From Rapana venosa (lineage: Eukaryota; Mollusca; Gastropoda; Neogastropoda; Muricidae): 64,000 bases of DNA. Positions 20,816 through 32,052 of the stretch are shown here, in pieces; the first letter of the stretch is position 1; each line of letters opens with the position of its first letter. Where the stretch lies: NCBI GenBank assembly GCA_028751875.1, contig CM054145.1, positions 2,398,476 to 2,462,475 of the forward strand. Reading direction: 5' to 3'. A program made the translations under genes and the position numbers. The notes under the pieces are model-generated. The model was not told the origin of the DNA, made no database searches, and was given only the letters and a program-made list of their open reading frames with translations.

Positions 20816-21960
20816 TTTATGATTCATTTGTCGTTCAGGCTTCCCACTGACGGCTGTACTGAGAGTGTCTGCCAAGTACATCTCATTCCTTTGTTTGTAT
20901 GCAACGTGATAGTCATACGTCTGTGTGTAAGCAACAGCATTCTTTGAATTCTCTTTGACATTGACAGCAAACTTTTCTGGTGGGTCACTTCTCATGGTTT
21001 GTGATCAGACTGTACACTTATTCTGTGTCCACACACATGTCTCTCCAACTTGTCAAGACCAAAGACTGGACTATAGCCAACATCTTTTCAATCCAAAGTA
21101 TAGTTTTTTCAGTTTCTGTCGGGGCTCTTGATGCATATTCAACAGGCTGACCATTCTGAAGCAAACGTGGCACCTAAACCAAAAGCTGATTCATCACACT
21201 GAAGTGTAGTTTTTAGTATTTACTGCTGGATCACAGTAAAGAAGAACAGGTGGTTTTGATAGGGTCTTCTGCACTGTATCTAGTGATTTCCGGTGTACAT
21301 CTGGATCCCGTTTGAAGTGAATATCTTTTTACAGCAGCTCTCTCTCTCTCCCTGGGGCTGCTTCTTCAGACAAATGCAGTGCACATTTGTGGAGGTGTCC
21401 TACAAGTCATAGCAGTCTCTGTACGTCCTGTTTTGATTCAGGTGTTGGCAGTTGTTCACTGCTGCTAGTTTTTTGGGAGGATCTGATTGAAGTCCTTCTC
21501 TTGAAAAAAGATGTCCCAAAAATGTGATTTTTATTTTGTTTCATTTCTTTTTCTCTGTTGAGTTTAACTCCTTTTTCTACGGGTGGCATCTTTGAAGTGG
21601 GTTTCTAAGCGCACGTCATGATTCTGTTCCCCTTCTTCCTCTGTATCACCTTCTCCTCAAAGGATGATGTTGTCATGTACAGCTAACACTCCTGCCAAAT
21701 CTGAGTGCTTTCATCAACTCTTCTTTGAAATTATTCTGGTGACAACTGATATCAAGGGTGATTTTCCTTCCGTTTTAAACAGAACTCCATATTGGTGATC
21801 TACAGATAACAACAAAAGTTGAGGAATATTAGATCCAAGACCTGGAACCCTTTTCAAAATGACCAAAATGACAACCTGTGATGAACACTTCATTGAAAAC
21901 GCTTCAAAGTCTAGGCTTGTGATCAAAAGTATTCTTATTAAGGATGATGATGAACTAAAG
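20816..21960 (-). mobile_element. Gypsy pol: RT thumb and RNase H
   Basis: Minus-strand readings include, from the right, a SAPEEFQRR-like RT block near 21740, KGVKLNREKEMKQNKNHIFG (about 21500-21580), PESKQDVQRLL, a QCDESAFGLGA RNase H start (about 21200), and YDYHVAYKQRNEMYLADTLS (about 20850-20910) at the RNase H end. Frames shift several times. The RT N-terminal half is missing here and its beginning reappears near 24985. Confidence 0.8.
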
Positions 21961-22574
21961 ATACATTTCTATGTGGAAAAATCAAGGTTCAAATACATGT
22001 GAGTGTGTGGATGAAACGAATAAAGACTAGCAGACGACAAAGTCTCCAAGTAGGTAAAAATTAATTGGGCATATGCACAGGAAGTCTCCGAAAATCGTCT
22101 CTGAATCGTTAAGTTGGATGGATTTTTGTCATTCGGAGTTCAAAACAGCAGAGCAAGGTGAAAACTATGCATTGAATCCTGGGTAATAGAGGAAAGCAGC
22201 TTGGAGGCTATGTTAACGAAGTAGCAACACACATGACAAGTGTTTTCGCTGTACCTGTGATAAAACACATTGGCTTGTAAGGGGGTGGGGTGTTGCAAGA
22301 GTTCAAAGCTGAAGGTAACTTTCAAGAGCAGATTTAAACACTTTGTTTTGAGCTCAAATTTTGTTATGAAACAGATACAAGGTAATGAATTTCAACACAA
22401 GTGGTCCCTAACACTGGAGCTAAATGAAATGAGGAAGGAGAGGTAGTGAAGGTGGTGGGTGATGTACACAGGAGGTAAATTGAGAACAGACATGAGGGAA
22501 ATGGATACCTGACAAAATTGTTTGTGTGTTTTATTCTACCATTTTCAAAGATTGTGGATAAACACTCGTGTATG

Positions 22575-22575
<1 letters not shown>

Positions 22576-22611
<36 letters not shown>
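22576..22611. repeat. Poly-G run, 36 bp
   Basis: An uninterrupted G homopolymer; its length in an assembly is unreliable. Confidence 0.9.
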
Positions 22612-22612
<1 letters not shown>

Positions 22613-22851
22613 AGGAAATCATAGGTTGACTTTGTAGAAGAGGCACTAAAGGGAAACTGATAATTGGAGGGAGGGGGTAGGTTATGTGTGGCTACGTTAT
22701 TGGGAATAGAGTTAAAAGGCTAGCAAAGAAAAAGAGCAGGCTTTTTACATATGGTTTGTTTTGTGCTAATTCCTTAGTTTGTCTAATAGGTTCTTTTGTC
22801 CATTGGGAGAAAGGGGTAGGACATGTAGGTATGGCTAGGTAAGTGGAGTGA

Positions 22852-22899
22852 GGTGACAGCCCTGATGTGGCTTTTCATGGTCGGTAGGGCTGTAAACAA
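22852..22899 (+). repeat. LINE/SINE 3'-tail module, diverged
   Basis: GACAGCCCTGATGTGGC, then GGTCGGTAGGGCTGTAAACAA, without a GGATT end. Confidence 0.6.
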
Positions 22900-23689
22900 G
22901 ATGGAAGGAAAGTGGAAATAGAAAAAAGGCTAGCACAAAAAAGAGTAGGATTTTGTCACCTGGTTTTATTTTTGGCTAATAACTATGTTCGTTCATCAAT
23001 TCAGCTTGGGTTCTTTTGGAAACAGACGTGAATTTTCAGAAATACAGTAGGCTGGAAATAGCTGAGGTCAGAGCTGGAAAAGTGTAATTAAACAATGGGG
23101 AAATGCAAGAAATGTCCGCCTTTGGGCTTGTTCTTTCATTTATCTACTTAATTTTGGTTCTTTTGAAAACACCCACAGTTTATTTGAAAACAATGGTAGG
23201 CTGCCAGAAACTACTAAGCTGATTCCAGAACTGGAAAATTGTCATTAAAAAATCCAGTCAGTGAAGTAACAAACAACCATGGCTTGTTGATAGGATGGTG
23301 ATTTGTGATTTAAAGAAAACTTCCAAACCATTGTGTCAAAAGCTAGATACCATTGTGTCTATGTGCTATTGTGTCCGCATGCATGCATTCAGGCAGACAA
23401 GCCAGCTGACGGACAGCCCTTTCCCAGTTACTAATGTTAACTGCTAACACTGACCTTTACACTAACCTTTATTTCTTAACCTGGCCCCACATGTGGACAC
23501 AAAAGGCAGGTGGATACCGTGATACAAGACGTGACACAGAAACAAACCTTTTCTGTTTCTTGCATCTTTAGGTGTGGAGGAGTATGGGGGAGGGGGTGTT
23601 TTAGGGAAAAGGGTGTTAGAAGGGGCAGGATGGATAGCTGTATGTGGGAAGGGGCATAAGAGAAGTTACGGCTATTTTTATTTTATTCT

Positions 23690-23870
23690 TTTATATTGAG
23701 GATAATGGAATAAGCATTTATGTACTTTTTTACATCCAGTCCCCGTGTGTATGCAGTTTGTGAATTCTGTCATCTGTTCCCACCCGCACACAATGGCCTA
23801 CTCTTTCGAAAAGTGGAACAGGATTTAATGTGTGCGCAAGATGTTTTGGCTAAGTCGTCTGTGTGAGTGA
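23690..23870 (-). mobile_element. SINE fragment (family S2), minus
   Basis: GGATAATGGAATAAGCATTT, TTTTTTACATCCAGTCCCCG, AATTCTGTCATCTGTTCCCA and CAATGGCCTACTCTTTCG are the reverse complement of 12000-12115. Confidence 0.75.
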
Positions 23871-24916
23871 GATTGAGAGGAAGAATAGTAAATGGGCAAA
23901 CTTTTTTTGTGTCAAAGAGGAGGGGAAATGTTTTACCAAAATAGATAAGTATTTAAATATAAACAGGTGGGGTTAAGTGGGAAATGCAGTTACCATGATG
24001 ATTTTTCTGTGCGGACATGTATGTGCATGCGTGTGCTTGAGAGAGAACGTATGCATACCAAGATACATGCATGGATGCATAAAAAGACAGGAGTGTGTTG
24101 AAAAGTGTTTGAATTTTACACTGAGAGGTCTGTATGAACCCTGTATATATCTGATGGGGTAAAGTCTCCAGGCCTGTGTTCACAATAAATCCCACACAGT
24201 TTGAAAGACTCCCTGTTCAGGCTGACATGTACACAGCATTGCTGCCAACACTTTTTTCTTGACTGTGGTTGATTTTAGACAGTCAAGGGATTTTAGATAT
24301 TTTCACACATGATAGCTTTTCATTTTAGGAGAAAGTTTGTCTGCATTTTAAAAAGAAAAGGCATCAGCTTCAGGGGACTGTGCCCCCTGACCTCTAACTT
24401 TTTATGAGAGGAAGGGGTCACACCTCTCCCTTAACTCATTCTCTGTAATATCCCTGGCTTTTGGCAAGTTGCTGTGGTATTCATGTAGTGTGTATATCAG
24501 GTATTCGCCTATAGTCTAACACATCTTTGTTTGCTATGATTATTCAATACACTTTCCTGTATGTGCTGGCTATGGTTGAAAAGAAAAGTTCAGTATTGGA
24601 AACATTTTTGAAAGTCACCCCTGTGATATTCCAGATAGCAGTCTGTCTCACTTGCACATTCCACATGGAGTTTCAGAAGGTGTCAAGTAGTTGCTCTCTT
24701 CATCTAGATTGACATGCCAAAAACTGTTTCTCATGTGTGTGAGAAATTTGGCTTTTTTCAGTTTGGGAATAACATCACCCAGTGTTGGTGTTTGATACTC
24801 ATTTGTTTTGAGTGCTTTGTTCAATGTTTTGGGTCAATGCACAATGTAATTTTACCACTGGGTTTTAATATGTAAATAGTTGCACAGTTTAATTCTGAGA
24901 TTTAAAAATTTGTTGA

Positions 24917-24980
24917 GGTGACAGCCCTGATATGGCCTCTGTGGTCGGCAGAGTTATAAACAACAGGATTGGATTGGATT
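24917..24980 (+). repeat. LINE/SINE 3'-tail module ending (GGATT)n
   Basis: Closes the insertion that splits gypsy RT; the gypsy reading VDTPTDWIS resumes immediately to its right on the minus strand. Confidence 0.7.
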
Positions 24981-25760
24981 ACTGATTCAGTCTGTTGGAG
25001 TATCCACACAGCTGACAACTCTTCATTTTTTCCAGATGCTTCAGTTCACCTGTAACCTCAGTTTTGACTGAGTGTGGCCCTTTCCTACAAGGCAGTTTGA
25101 CGGGACGGAACTCCTTGTCTGTCTGAAGATGAAGCTCCTTGTCACATTGTCCAACCTCTCCCGCACAAACATCCACTTTTGATCTTTTCAAGAATACTGT
25201 TTTCTTTCTCTTTACAAATAACAGCAGTATTCTCTCTGTTGACTGTAATCAGTTCCATGTTTTGTACTGCAAGCAAACTCAGTGCAAAGTTCCTCTGTGA
25301 TGACAAGTCTTAGTTTGTAACTGTTTTTATTCCTAGGATTGACAACTTTCAACACCACTTCTCCTAGAGGTTTCATCTCTGATTTGTTGAACATGACCAA
25401 CTTGCTTTTAGTCTTTTTCAGCTTCTTTGTTCAGGTTTACATCAGCTGATATTTAGTTGTAAGTCTTGTTTGACGTCACAATAGTGGATGCCCCAGTGTC
25501 CAGAACATACCTAAGGTGGTATATATTTACTGACGGCCAGTTTTGCTTTCACATTCTTCTCTTGCTTGTGACCTAACCTGTCTAGACTTCAGGTTCCCTT
25601 CTCGCAGATCTCCTTGATGATTTCCTGTTACAAACTACAGAAAAATGCTTTTTTCTCTCTACATCTCAATCACTATTTTCCAAACACTGTAAATTTAGTT
25701 GTTCTCTGTTTGCGCAATTGTCCCAGTTGTGACTTCCTAGGTGTTTTTTTCTGACGATTT
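24981..25760 (-). mobile_element. Gypsy pol: zinc knuckle, aspartic protease, start of RT
   Basis: On the minus strand YVLDTGASTIVTSN (about 25470-25510) is a retropepsin active site. After it come MKPLGEVVLKVVNPRNKNSY, then EFRPVKLPCRKGPHSVK and ELKHLEKMK, the pre-RT segment. To the right, SHNWDNCANRE and HFSVVCN look like zinc-knuckle remains. Orientation and order continue into 21960-19690. Confidence 0.75.
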
Positions 25761-26170
25761 TGCTTTCACTTTCTTTTTTTTGACACGTTTACTTCAGTCC
25801 CTTCTGATCCTTAAGAGTTACAAAAAAACAGAAGAAAAGAGATTTTTTATACCATGTGCACCTTTACACACCTGAAAAATACATCCTGTACTGTGCATGT
25901 CACATCACGTTGTCACTTCCTTACTCTTTTCTGACAGATGCCTTATTTGTCTTTTTCTCTCATTATCTTGCTTTTTGTCAAACTACATAAAAACAGAGGA
26001 ACACAGAGCGATTTTTAATCGGTGACGCTAAATCCGGAGACACCAGTAGACTGGTCCAAAGTGGAACTGAAGTTTCTAACACTTCCACTCTTCCGCAACA
26101 ATGTATTCCTGTGTCACTCTTTCTGTAGTGTTTCAACTCATGTGCCAAGCTTTCCGTAACAGATTTTGCC
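25760..26170. other. Unassigned sequence upstream of minisatellite
   Basis: AT-rich with poly-T/A runs. No promoter element that I would defend. Confidence 0.4.
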
Positions 26171-26171
26171 T

Positions 26172-26596
26172 CTGTGGTTTCAACTCTTCTGTACAGTTTT
26201 CCTCTGTGGTTCCAACTCTTCCGTACAGTTTTCCTCTGTGGTTCACCTCTTCCTGTACAGTTTTCCTCTGTGGTTCCAACTCTTCCGTACAGTTTTCCTC
26301 TGTGGTTTCAACTCTTCTGTACAGTTTTCCTCTGTGGTTCCAACTCTTCCGTACAGTTTTCCTCTGTGGTTCCAACTCTTCCGTACAGTTTTCCTCTGTG
26401 GTTCCAACTCTTCCGTACAGTTTTCCTCTGTGGTTCCAACTCTTCCGTACAGTTTTCCTCTGTGGTTCCAACTCTTCCGTACAGTTTTCCTCAGTGGTTC
26501 CAACTCTTCCGTACAGTTTTCCTCAGTGGTTCCAACTCTTCCGTACAGTTTTCCTCTGTGGTTTCAACTCTTCTGTACAGTTTTCCTCTGTGGTCG
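26172..26596 (+). repeat. 32-bp minisatellite, about 13 copies
   Basis: The unit is CTCTGTGGTTCCAACTCTTC followed by CGTACAGTTTTC. Variants carry TTTCAACTCTTCTG or CTCAGTGG, and one unit has a CACCTCTTCCTG change. Because 32 is not a multiple of three and no stop is created, all three plus frames and two minus frames stay open. That gives artefactual ORFs of up to 246 codons, one running in frame into the SLC37-like gene. Confidence 0.97.
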
Positions 26597-26656
26597 GCGG
26601 TTGGACTGGGGTGGACAGTTTTTCAGTTGGGGCCGAGGGATAGCAGACCACCCCTG

Positions 26657-28700
26657 ATGGAAGGCTGGAGCCGATTCCACGTTGCTGCGCTGTGCCTGAC
26701 GTTTTTCAATTACAGTTTCCTGCATTCAGCGCGCAGGACTCTCAGCTTGGTCAAGTCTCGCATCATCCAGGAGTGGACTCCTTCTTGTGGACCCAAGCTG
26801 CCAGAATCGGCGTGGGCGGCAGGCGCCAGTGTGTTTGGAGATGAGGGGAGCGCTGCAGACTTGCTGGGAGTGCTGGACGCCGCCTTCCTCTTGTCCTACG
26901 CCTTGGGGCTGTAGGTGAGTGGCCTGGTGGCTGACAGGGCGGAGGTGAGGAGGGTGCTGACTGCAGGCACGGCGGGGACCGCCCTCACCCTGGCTGCCCT
27001 AGGCCCCCCCGGGGGGCTGCAGTGGCTGACGCCCGCCCGCTGGGCGTGGTGTTACCTGGTGGCGGTGAGCGGAGTGGCGCAGTCCCCGGTGTGGCCCTGT
27101 GTGGTGGCCGTCATGGGCAACTGGTTTGAAGGGAGGGGGAGGGGAGCATTGCTGAGCCTGTGGAGTGCTTCCCCTTCTGTGGGCAGTGTGTTGGGGGCGC
27201 TGATGGTGTGTGGCGTGGTGCAGTATGGGTACGACTATGCCTTCCTCTTCCTCACTTCCTGTGTTCTCCTGGCCTGCATGTCGCCGTCTTCTTCTTCGGC
27301 CTGGTGCCCACGCCCTCTGAGCTGGCAGTGTCGGCACACCGCATCTCCTTAGACGTCGGTGAAGATCAGCAAGGCTTACAGCCGTCCCTTCAGAGCCAGA
27401 CATGTGGAAAAGAAGGTGGCAGTTATGGGTCGTTCTGTTGTCCATGTTCAAAAGGCAGGAACACAGACAGCGACTTGGGTCTAAGTTCTCAACAGGAGGG
27501 AAACAGGCACTGTTGCTGTGGCGTTTTGCTGAATGATAATGTATCAAAACCACAACCAGACAACCCAAATCATCATGATGGCACCAACAGCGTGAAGAGA
27601 AATGCGTTGAGCCAATGGATCAGGAATATCACACGTTGTCTACTGCAGAGAAAACCCTGCTCAATGAGTGACACACTGAAAGATTCAGAGAATGTCTGTT
27701 TAGCGGAAGGTTCTAGACTTGGTCAGGGTGACAAACGGAAATCTAACTGCACACACGTAAGGAAAAACTGTACACGGACAAAGTGCTGTGACCATCTCCT
27801 TCCTTGTCGTGTGTCCATACCATGTGATGACAAAAACACTGCAAAGGGACAACCTTGGCAAATGTCGGTAGGTTACGGCTCGAGCAAATCGGAAATAACC
27901 CAGGTCACTGCTGGCACTGGAGGAAACGAGTCTATAGAATCGTCAGCGCAGCAAACAGACAAAACCAAAACCGCAGCTACAACTGATGGCGTAAACGGCT
28001 CTCCCTCCAACACGAGCCAACAGAAAGCGGTCCCCTTCCTCACGGCGATCCTCCTTCCAGGAGTGATGCCTTACTCCCTGGCGCACGCCTGCGTGAAGAT
28101 GACCAGCTACACCTTCTTCTTCTGGCTCCCCTTCTACCTCTCCTCCTCCTCCTCGCTGGGCTGGTCCACACTGGCGGCAGACCGGCTGTACGATGCGGGA
28201 GCGCTGGTGGCGGCCACGCTGGCCGGCATGCTGTCTCAGGCTCTGGACAAGCGGGGCGTCGTGGTGGTGGTGGTGGTGCCCATGCTGGGGCCGGCGGTGC
28301 CCGCGCTGTACACGTGCAGCCAGCTGCCCGAAGCCTGGGGGCTCACGGCCTCGTGCTGTCGCTGCTGGGGGCGGGGACTGGAGGCACCTCCTACCTCATC
28401 TCGGTCCTCGTCTCTCTGGACCTGGGTCGGCAGGGGGCTGTCAAGGGCGGAGGCGGCAGCAGCTCAGGGGCTCTGGCCACAGTCACGGGCATCATCGAGG
28501 GCACAGGCACGCTGGGGGCTGCCCTGGGGCAGGTTGCGGTGCCCCGACTGCAGGCCGCTTTCGGGTGGGTGTCTGTGTTTTCCGTGATGATGACGGCCCT
28601 GTGTCTGGCCGTGGTGCTCCTAGGTCACACTGCTGTTGCCGAGATCAAGGACATGTGCAAGTGTGGGGAGCCTAGCGATGACTGTGGAACAACAGGCTAG
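26657..28700 (+). pseudogene. SLC37-like sugar-phosphate/phosphate exchanger, single exon, disrupted
   Basis: SLC37 proteins are 12-TM MFS antiporters that exchange glucose-6-phosphate or glycerol-3-phosphate for phosphate, mostly in ER membranes. The start at 26657 (MEGWSRFHVAALCLTFFNYS) fits the family's first helix, followed by the HSARRTLSLVKS loop. The frame meets TAG at 26912-26914 where relatives have Phe or Tyr (DAAFLLSYALGL, stop, VSGLVADR). It continues in frame through SPVWPCVVAVMGNWFEGRGR and LLSLWSASPSVGSVLG, shifts by -1 near 27280, crosses a roughly 220-residue hydrophilic loop, and resumes with LLPGVMPYSLAHACVKMTSY and TFFFWLPFYL. It shifts by -1 again near 28340 (in a G run) and ends ATVTGIIEGTGTLGAALGQV...VAEIKDMCK at 28700. 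No introns are evident. It may be a pseudogene, or an intact gene with assembly errors; the helices are too well preserved for an old ruin. Confidence 0.85.
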
Positions 28701-29430
28701 TAGATGATGATAGTGGTATAGTGAGGATTTTGTTTCTGTGGCGTGTTTTCAAGTTCATAACAACGGGAGTGAGAGTGGGGTGGTTAGACCATGATCAAAC
28801 TTGATTGACGGAGGTTACTGGACCACTGGACTCGTGATGTAAAGTAGTTTGAGGTATGGGTGCAAATTGCAAAGGGTTTTATTCTTCTTCTTTCTTTTTT
28901 TTTTTTGTTGTGTTTGTGTGTGGGGGGTTTGGGGGGGGGGGGGGTTCGGTCTTTCTAAAGTTGATGCAGGCTCTAATGGTCACTGTACAAGTCATGACGA
29001 GACTATGCCACTGAGGTTCCATTGAGGATGCATGCGTCAGGTGTTGCAGACAAGTTAAACATTTCACAGTAAATGTGTGGAAAATGGGCCGGCTGCTGCT
29101 GTGGGTGGTTCAATGAAATGAACAAACTCGGCATGCAGTCACGAGGTGACAAGGATAACTGAAATCGTAGGCAGTTCTCTCTTTTATTGATGATGACGAC
29201 CTACCAGTAAGGAGGAGGGGAGATAGGCCTCTGAGGGTCTACCTAGGTTTAAGACTGTACTTCCTTCCTGAAATGGTATGATCTGGCATCGACCAGGACC
29301 GAGTGATACAAACACCTGCCGTGTTTGTCTCTGATTGCATTCACAAAGTATTTTGTGCTTGACTGTGATCTCTCGCTACCCTGGAGGATAGGGAACTCTG
29401 GGAAAGAGCCGAGTGAAGCGAAATACTCCT
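28701..29430. other. Downstream of SLC37-like gene; no gene seen
   Basis: Contains a T-run and a G-run (28924-28945). No AATAAA that I can tie to the transporter. Confidence 0.4.
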
Positions 29431-29590
29431 ACTGCTACCTCTACTACTATATGCTAAACTGCTAGTGCCACCGCCACTTCTATCACTACTACCACCACCG
29501 TCACCACTACTGCCGCTACTACCACTACCAACTTCTACTACAGCTGCTACTCCTGCTGCCACTGCTTTCACTACTGATACCACTACCATG
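29425..29590. repeat. Imperfect trinucleotide (ACT/ACC)n repeat
   Basis: CTACTACT, ACCACCACC and CACTACTGCC units; open on the minus strand as a Gly/Ser-rich artefact. Confidence 0.8.
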
Positions 29591-29734
29591 GCAGCACTTG
29601 CAGTAACCTACCTCTCACCCTAACAAATCAACAGCAACATCATTCTTCATGTCTTAGCAATGTTTTGCAATGATAGACCATTGATGCGGTGTACCATTCT
29701 GATTCAGCGTTCTGGAGGGAAAAGCTTTAAGGAG

Positions 29735-30215
29735 AGGGAACTCCATGGTGTGTGTGACTTGTGATGTGCGGGTAACCATCAAGCATCTGCTTCTGGAGTG
29801 TCGAGATGTCCAGGATATTAGGCACAACAAGCATTTTACTGCAGACTCCCTGAAGATCCTTTTTCGTGATGATCCACCGGACACCACTATGAGAATCTGT
29901 TTTTTCCCATCTGATAGGAGTGAAAGAGTTATAGTTAGTCACTAAGAACAAGGTTGTTTTAAGGAATCTGGTTTTGGTTTTATCTCATGTGCGGTTGATG
30001 TGGTTTTTCCCACAACGCGGTGCCCGTCCTGGGTTGACCCTTATGGTTGGCCAGGGCGTTGCTACAAGGAACGACAGTAGAGTTAGTTTTATACCCTGTT
30101 TTAATCTGTGTACAGCTGCACAGTTTTAATCTGAGATTTAAAAGTTGACAGGGTGACAGCCCTGATATGGCCTCTGTGGTCGGCGGGGCTATAAACAATT
30201 GGATTGGATTTGTGC
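29735..30215 (+). mobile_element. I/Jockey-type LINE 3' end: zinc-finger C-terminus plus 3' UTR tail
   Basis: Reads CVTCDVRVTIKHLLLECRDV then QDIRHNKHF and LKILF, the CxxC...HxxxxC end of a LINE polyprotein. It stops at 29943. A roughly 270-bp 3' UTR follows, with TTTTAATCTGAGATTTAAAA, then GACAGCCCTGATATGGCC and GGATTGGATT. This copy links the widespread tail module to its source LINE. Confidence 0.8.
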
Positions 30216-30319
30216 GTGCTTTTTTCGGGGAGGGGGGGGGGGGCTATTGTACATTGTTTTGAGTATGCAGTTCTTACTTTCTGTATGTCCGACCGTCTAC
30301 CTTTCTTATCATCAACCCT

Positions 30320-31205
30320 ATCCTAACTACCTGGATGACACAGAACAAGTTACAGCTAAATGCAGAGAAAACTGAAGCCATGCTTGTAGGGACCAAACAC
30401 AAACTCTCTCCCATCAAAACTACTTCAACATGATTTGGCAGTACGACAGTTCCTCTATCCACCTCAGTGTGAAGTATCTAGGGGTTGTTATTGACAACAT
30501 AGTTACTCCCTATGCCAAAATTCCCAGACCTGCCAGTCCTGCTACTATCCATTACGGCGTATTTAGTGCAGTTCGAAAGTATCTGTCTACTGATGCACAA
30601 GCTTGTCACATCTCATTCTTTCTCAACTGGACTATTGCAATTCTCTTCTGGCTGGTCTGCCAGCATCATCTATCCACTCCTTTCAACGTATACAAAACTT
30701 GGCAGCTCGACTAGCCCTAAGAAAGAAAAAAATTCCGAAAACATCACTCCTCTCTTTAAGATCTCGTCACTGGTTGCCTGTTTCACAAAGAGCAAAGATC
30801 AGTACCCTCTGTTACAAATGTCTCCACAAAGCTGCACCCGCCTATCTCTGTAACTGTCCTCTCCTATCTCTGTCACTATCCTCTCCTATCTCTGTCACTG
30901 TCCTCTCCTATCTCTGTCACTGTCCTCTCCTATTCTGTAACTGTCCTCTCCTATCTCTGTAACTGTCCTCTCCTATCTCTGTAACTGTCCTCTCCTATCT
31001 CTGTCACTGTCCTCTCCTATCTCTGTCACTGTCCTCTCCTATCTCTGTCACTGTCTTCACCTGTACACTCCATTTTCGCTCCCTCCGTTCTGCCACTGTT
31101 ACTCAGCGCTTCCTAACTCCCAAATTCAAACAGTCCACTGTTGGTCGCCGTTCTTTGTTTCTGGTCCATCAATTCTCTCACTTCGCCAAAAGCTTACATT
31201 TGATA
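30320..31205 (+). mobile_element. L2-like LINE RT C-terminus with internal repeat expansion
   Basis: Readings in order: NKLQLNAEKTEAMLVGTKHK (about 30345-30405), VKYLGVVID (about 30470), then DYCNSLLAGLPASSIHSFQR, IQNLAARLALRKKK and SRHWLPVSQRAKI. The next block, KCLHKAAPAYLC, is where a 22-bp tandem repeat begins. Beyond the repeat come LRSATVTQRFLTPKF and STVGRRSLF. These match the thumb and C-terminal blocks of L2/CR1-group LINEs. Frameshifts are present. Confidence 0.85.
30850..31055 (+). repeat. 22-bp minisatellite inside LINE coding sequence, about 9-10 copies
   Basis: Unit TCCTCTCCTATCTCTGT(C/A)ACTG. It sits between the AYLCNCPLL codons and the following RT block. Confidence 0.9.
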
Positions 31206-31209
31206 TAGT

Positions 31210-31975
31210 ACACTTATTTCCGATCTAGTATCTTCCCCCATAGCTATACATTTTATCTGTTCCTACTTTTCCAGAGACATCCCTGCCTAATAGCGGTGTG
31301 TGTGAAATCGGTTAATTTTTTTGGTGAATGGTCGCATGTTTGTGAATGATTCGAATGCAAGACCTTTGATTTGTTTACAAGAATCGGTGTTATAAAAATT
31401 CTCTATATTTTTATGATGATGATTAGTATTACCTATCTATCCTAATCTATTCTATCTTAATCTGATCTTATCTATTCCAATCTAATTCAAAGTGTTGTAA
31501 TTACTGCAGTCTTTTACATTTCCATTCCATTCTTGTGGAGCAAGTCACCACTGGCTAGCCCTCCAGATGTTACAGCATAGGTAAAGCATGGCTCTTAGTC
31601 CACCTTGTCCTGAGCGCTTCAGCAGCAGTTGTCCTGCAATGTTGTCCAGGCCTGGTGACTTTCTGCACTTACGCTCTTTGATGGCTGTCTTAACTTCACT
31701 ACCAGGGGTTCTGACTTAATTCAGGGCTGCTTGTGTTGAAATTAAAATCTCTATCATTTTGAGGCATATTTTCTCTTTGGCCGTTGACAAATGTTTCGCC
31801 GTATTCATGTCATCTTTTTAGACCGTCTTCTGGCTCAGTTAGGGCAGTCCCGTGTGCAACACATAAAAGAACCCAAGGCAACAAGAAATAGGAAATTGGA
31901 TACTGCACTGTATGTAAGCAGATGGGGAAGGTGGGTGACACTGCTTTTATAAGGACGCACAAAGAAATCTGCCGT
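31210..31975. other. Unassigned; short TCTAATC/TATCTA-rich tract near 31430-31490
   Basis: No gene or element recognised. Confidence 0.4.
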
Positions 31976-31977
31976 GA

Positions 31978-32052
31978 CTCCACTCCACTCTACTCCACTT
32001 TACTCTCTACTCTACTCTATTCTACTCTACTCCACCCTACTCCGCTCCACTC
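31978..32052 (+). repeat. (CTCCA/CTCTA)n repeat
   Basis: Imperfect pentanucleotide ACTCT/ACTCC array. Confidence 0.85.

Larger units (their letters stand above)
21960..24890. other. About 3 kb separating two parts of gypsy pol; no gene seen
   Basis: Interrupts the RT domain. Contains a 36-bp poly-G run (22576-22611), a tail module at 22852, an S2 SINE fragment at 23690 and GC-poor single-copy-looking sequence. It ends with the GGATT tail module at 24917-24980, so at least its right end is a plus-oriented retroposon insertion. Confidence 0.5.

Noticed and set aside
24990..25015. 16-bp match (GTATCCACACAGCTGA) between the gypsy RT start and the exon candidate at 15217
   Set aside because: A single match of this length is expected by chance in a 64-kb window, and the flanks do not align.
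26101..26914. Long ORFs (163-246 codons) with a 32-residue repeat
   Set aside because: They are readings of the 32-bp minisatellite in each frame; only the part after 26657 is real coding sequence.
27999..28675. Alternative ORFs in other frames of the transporter (Trp/Arg-rich)
   Set aside because: GC-rich shadows; only the frame carrying the MFS helix motifs is supported at each point.
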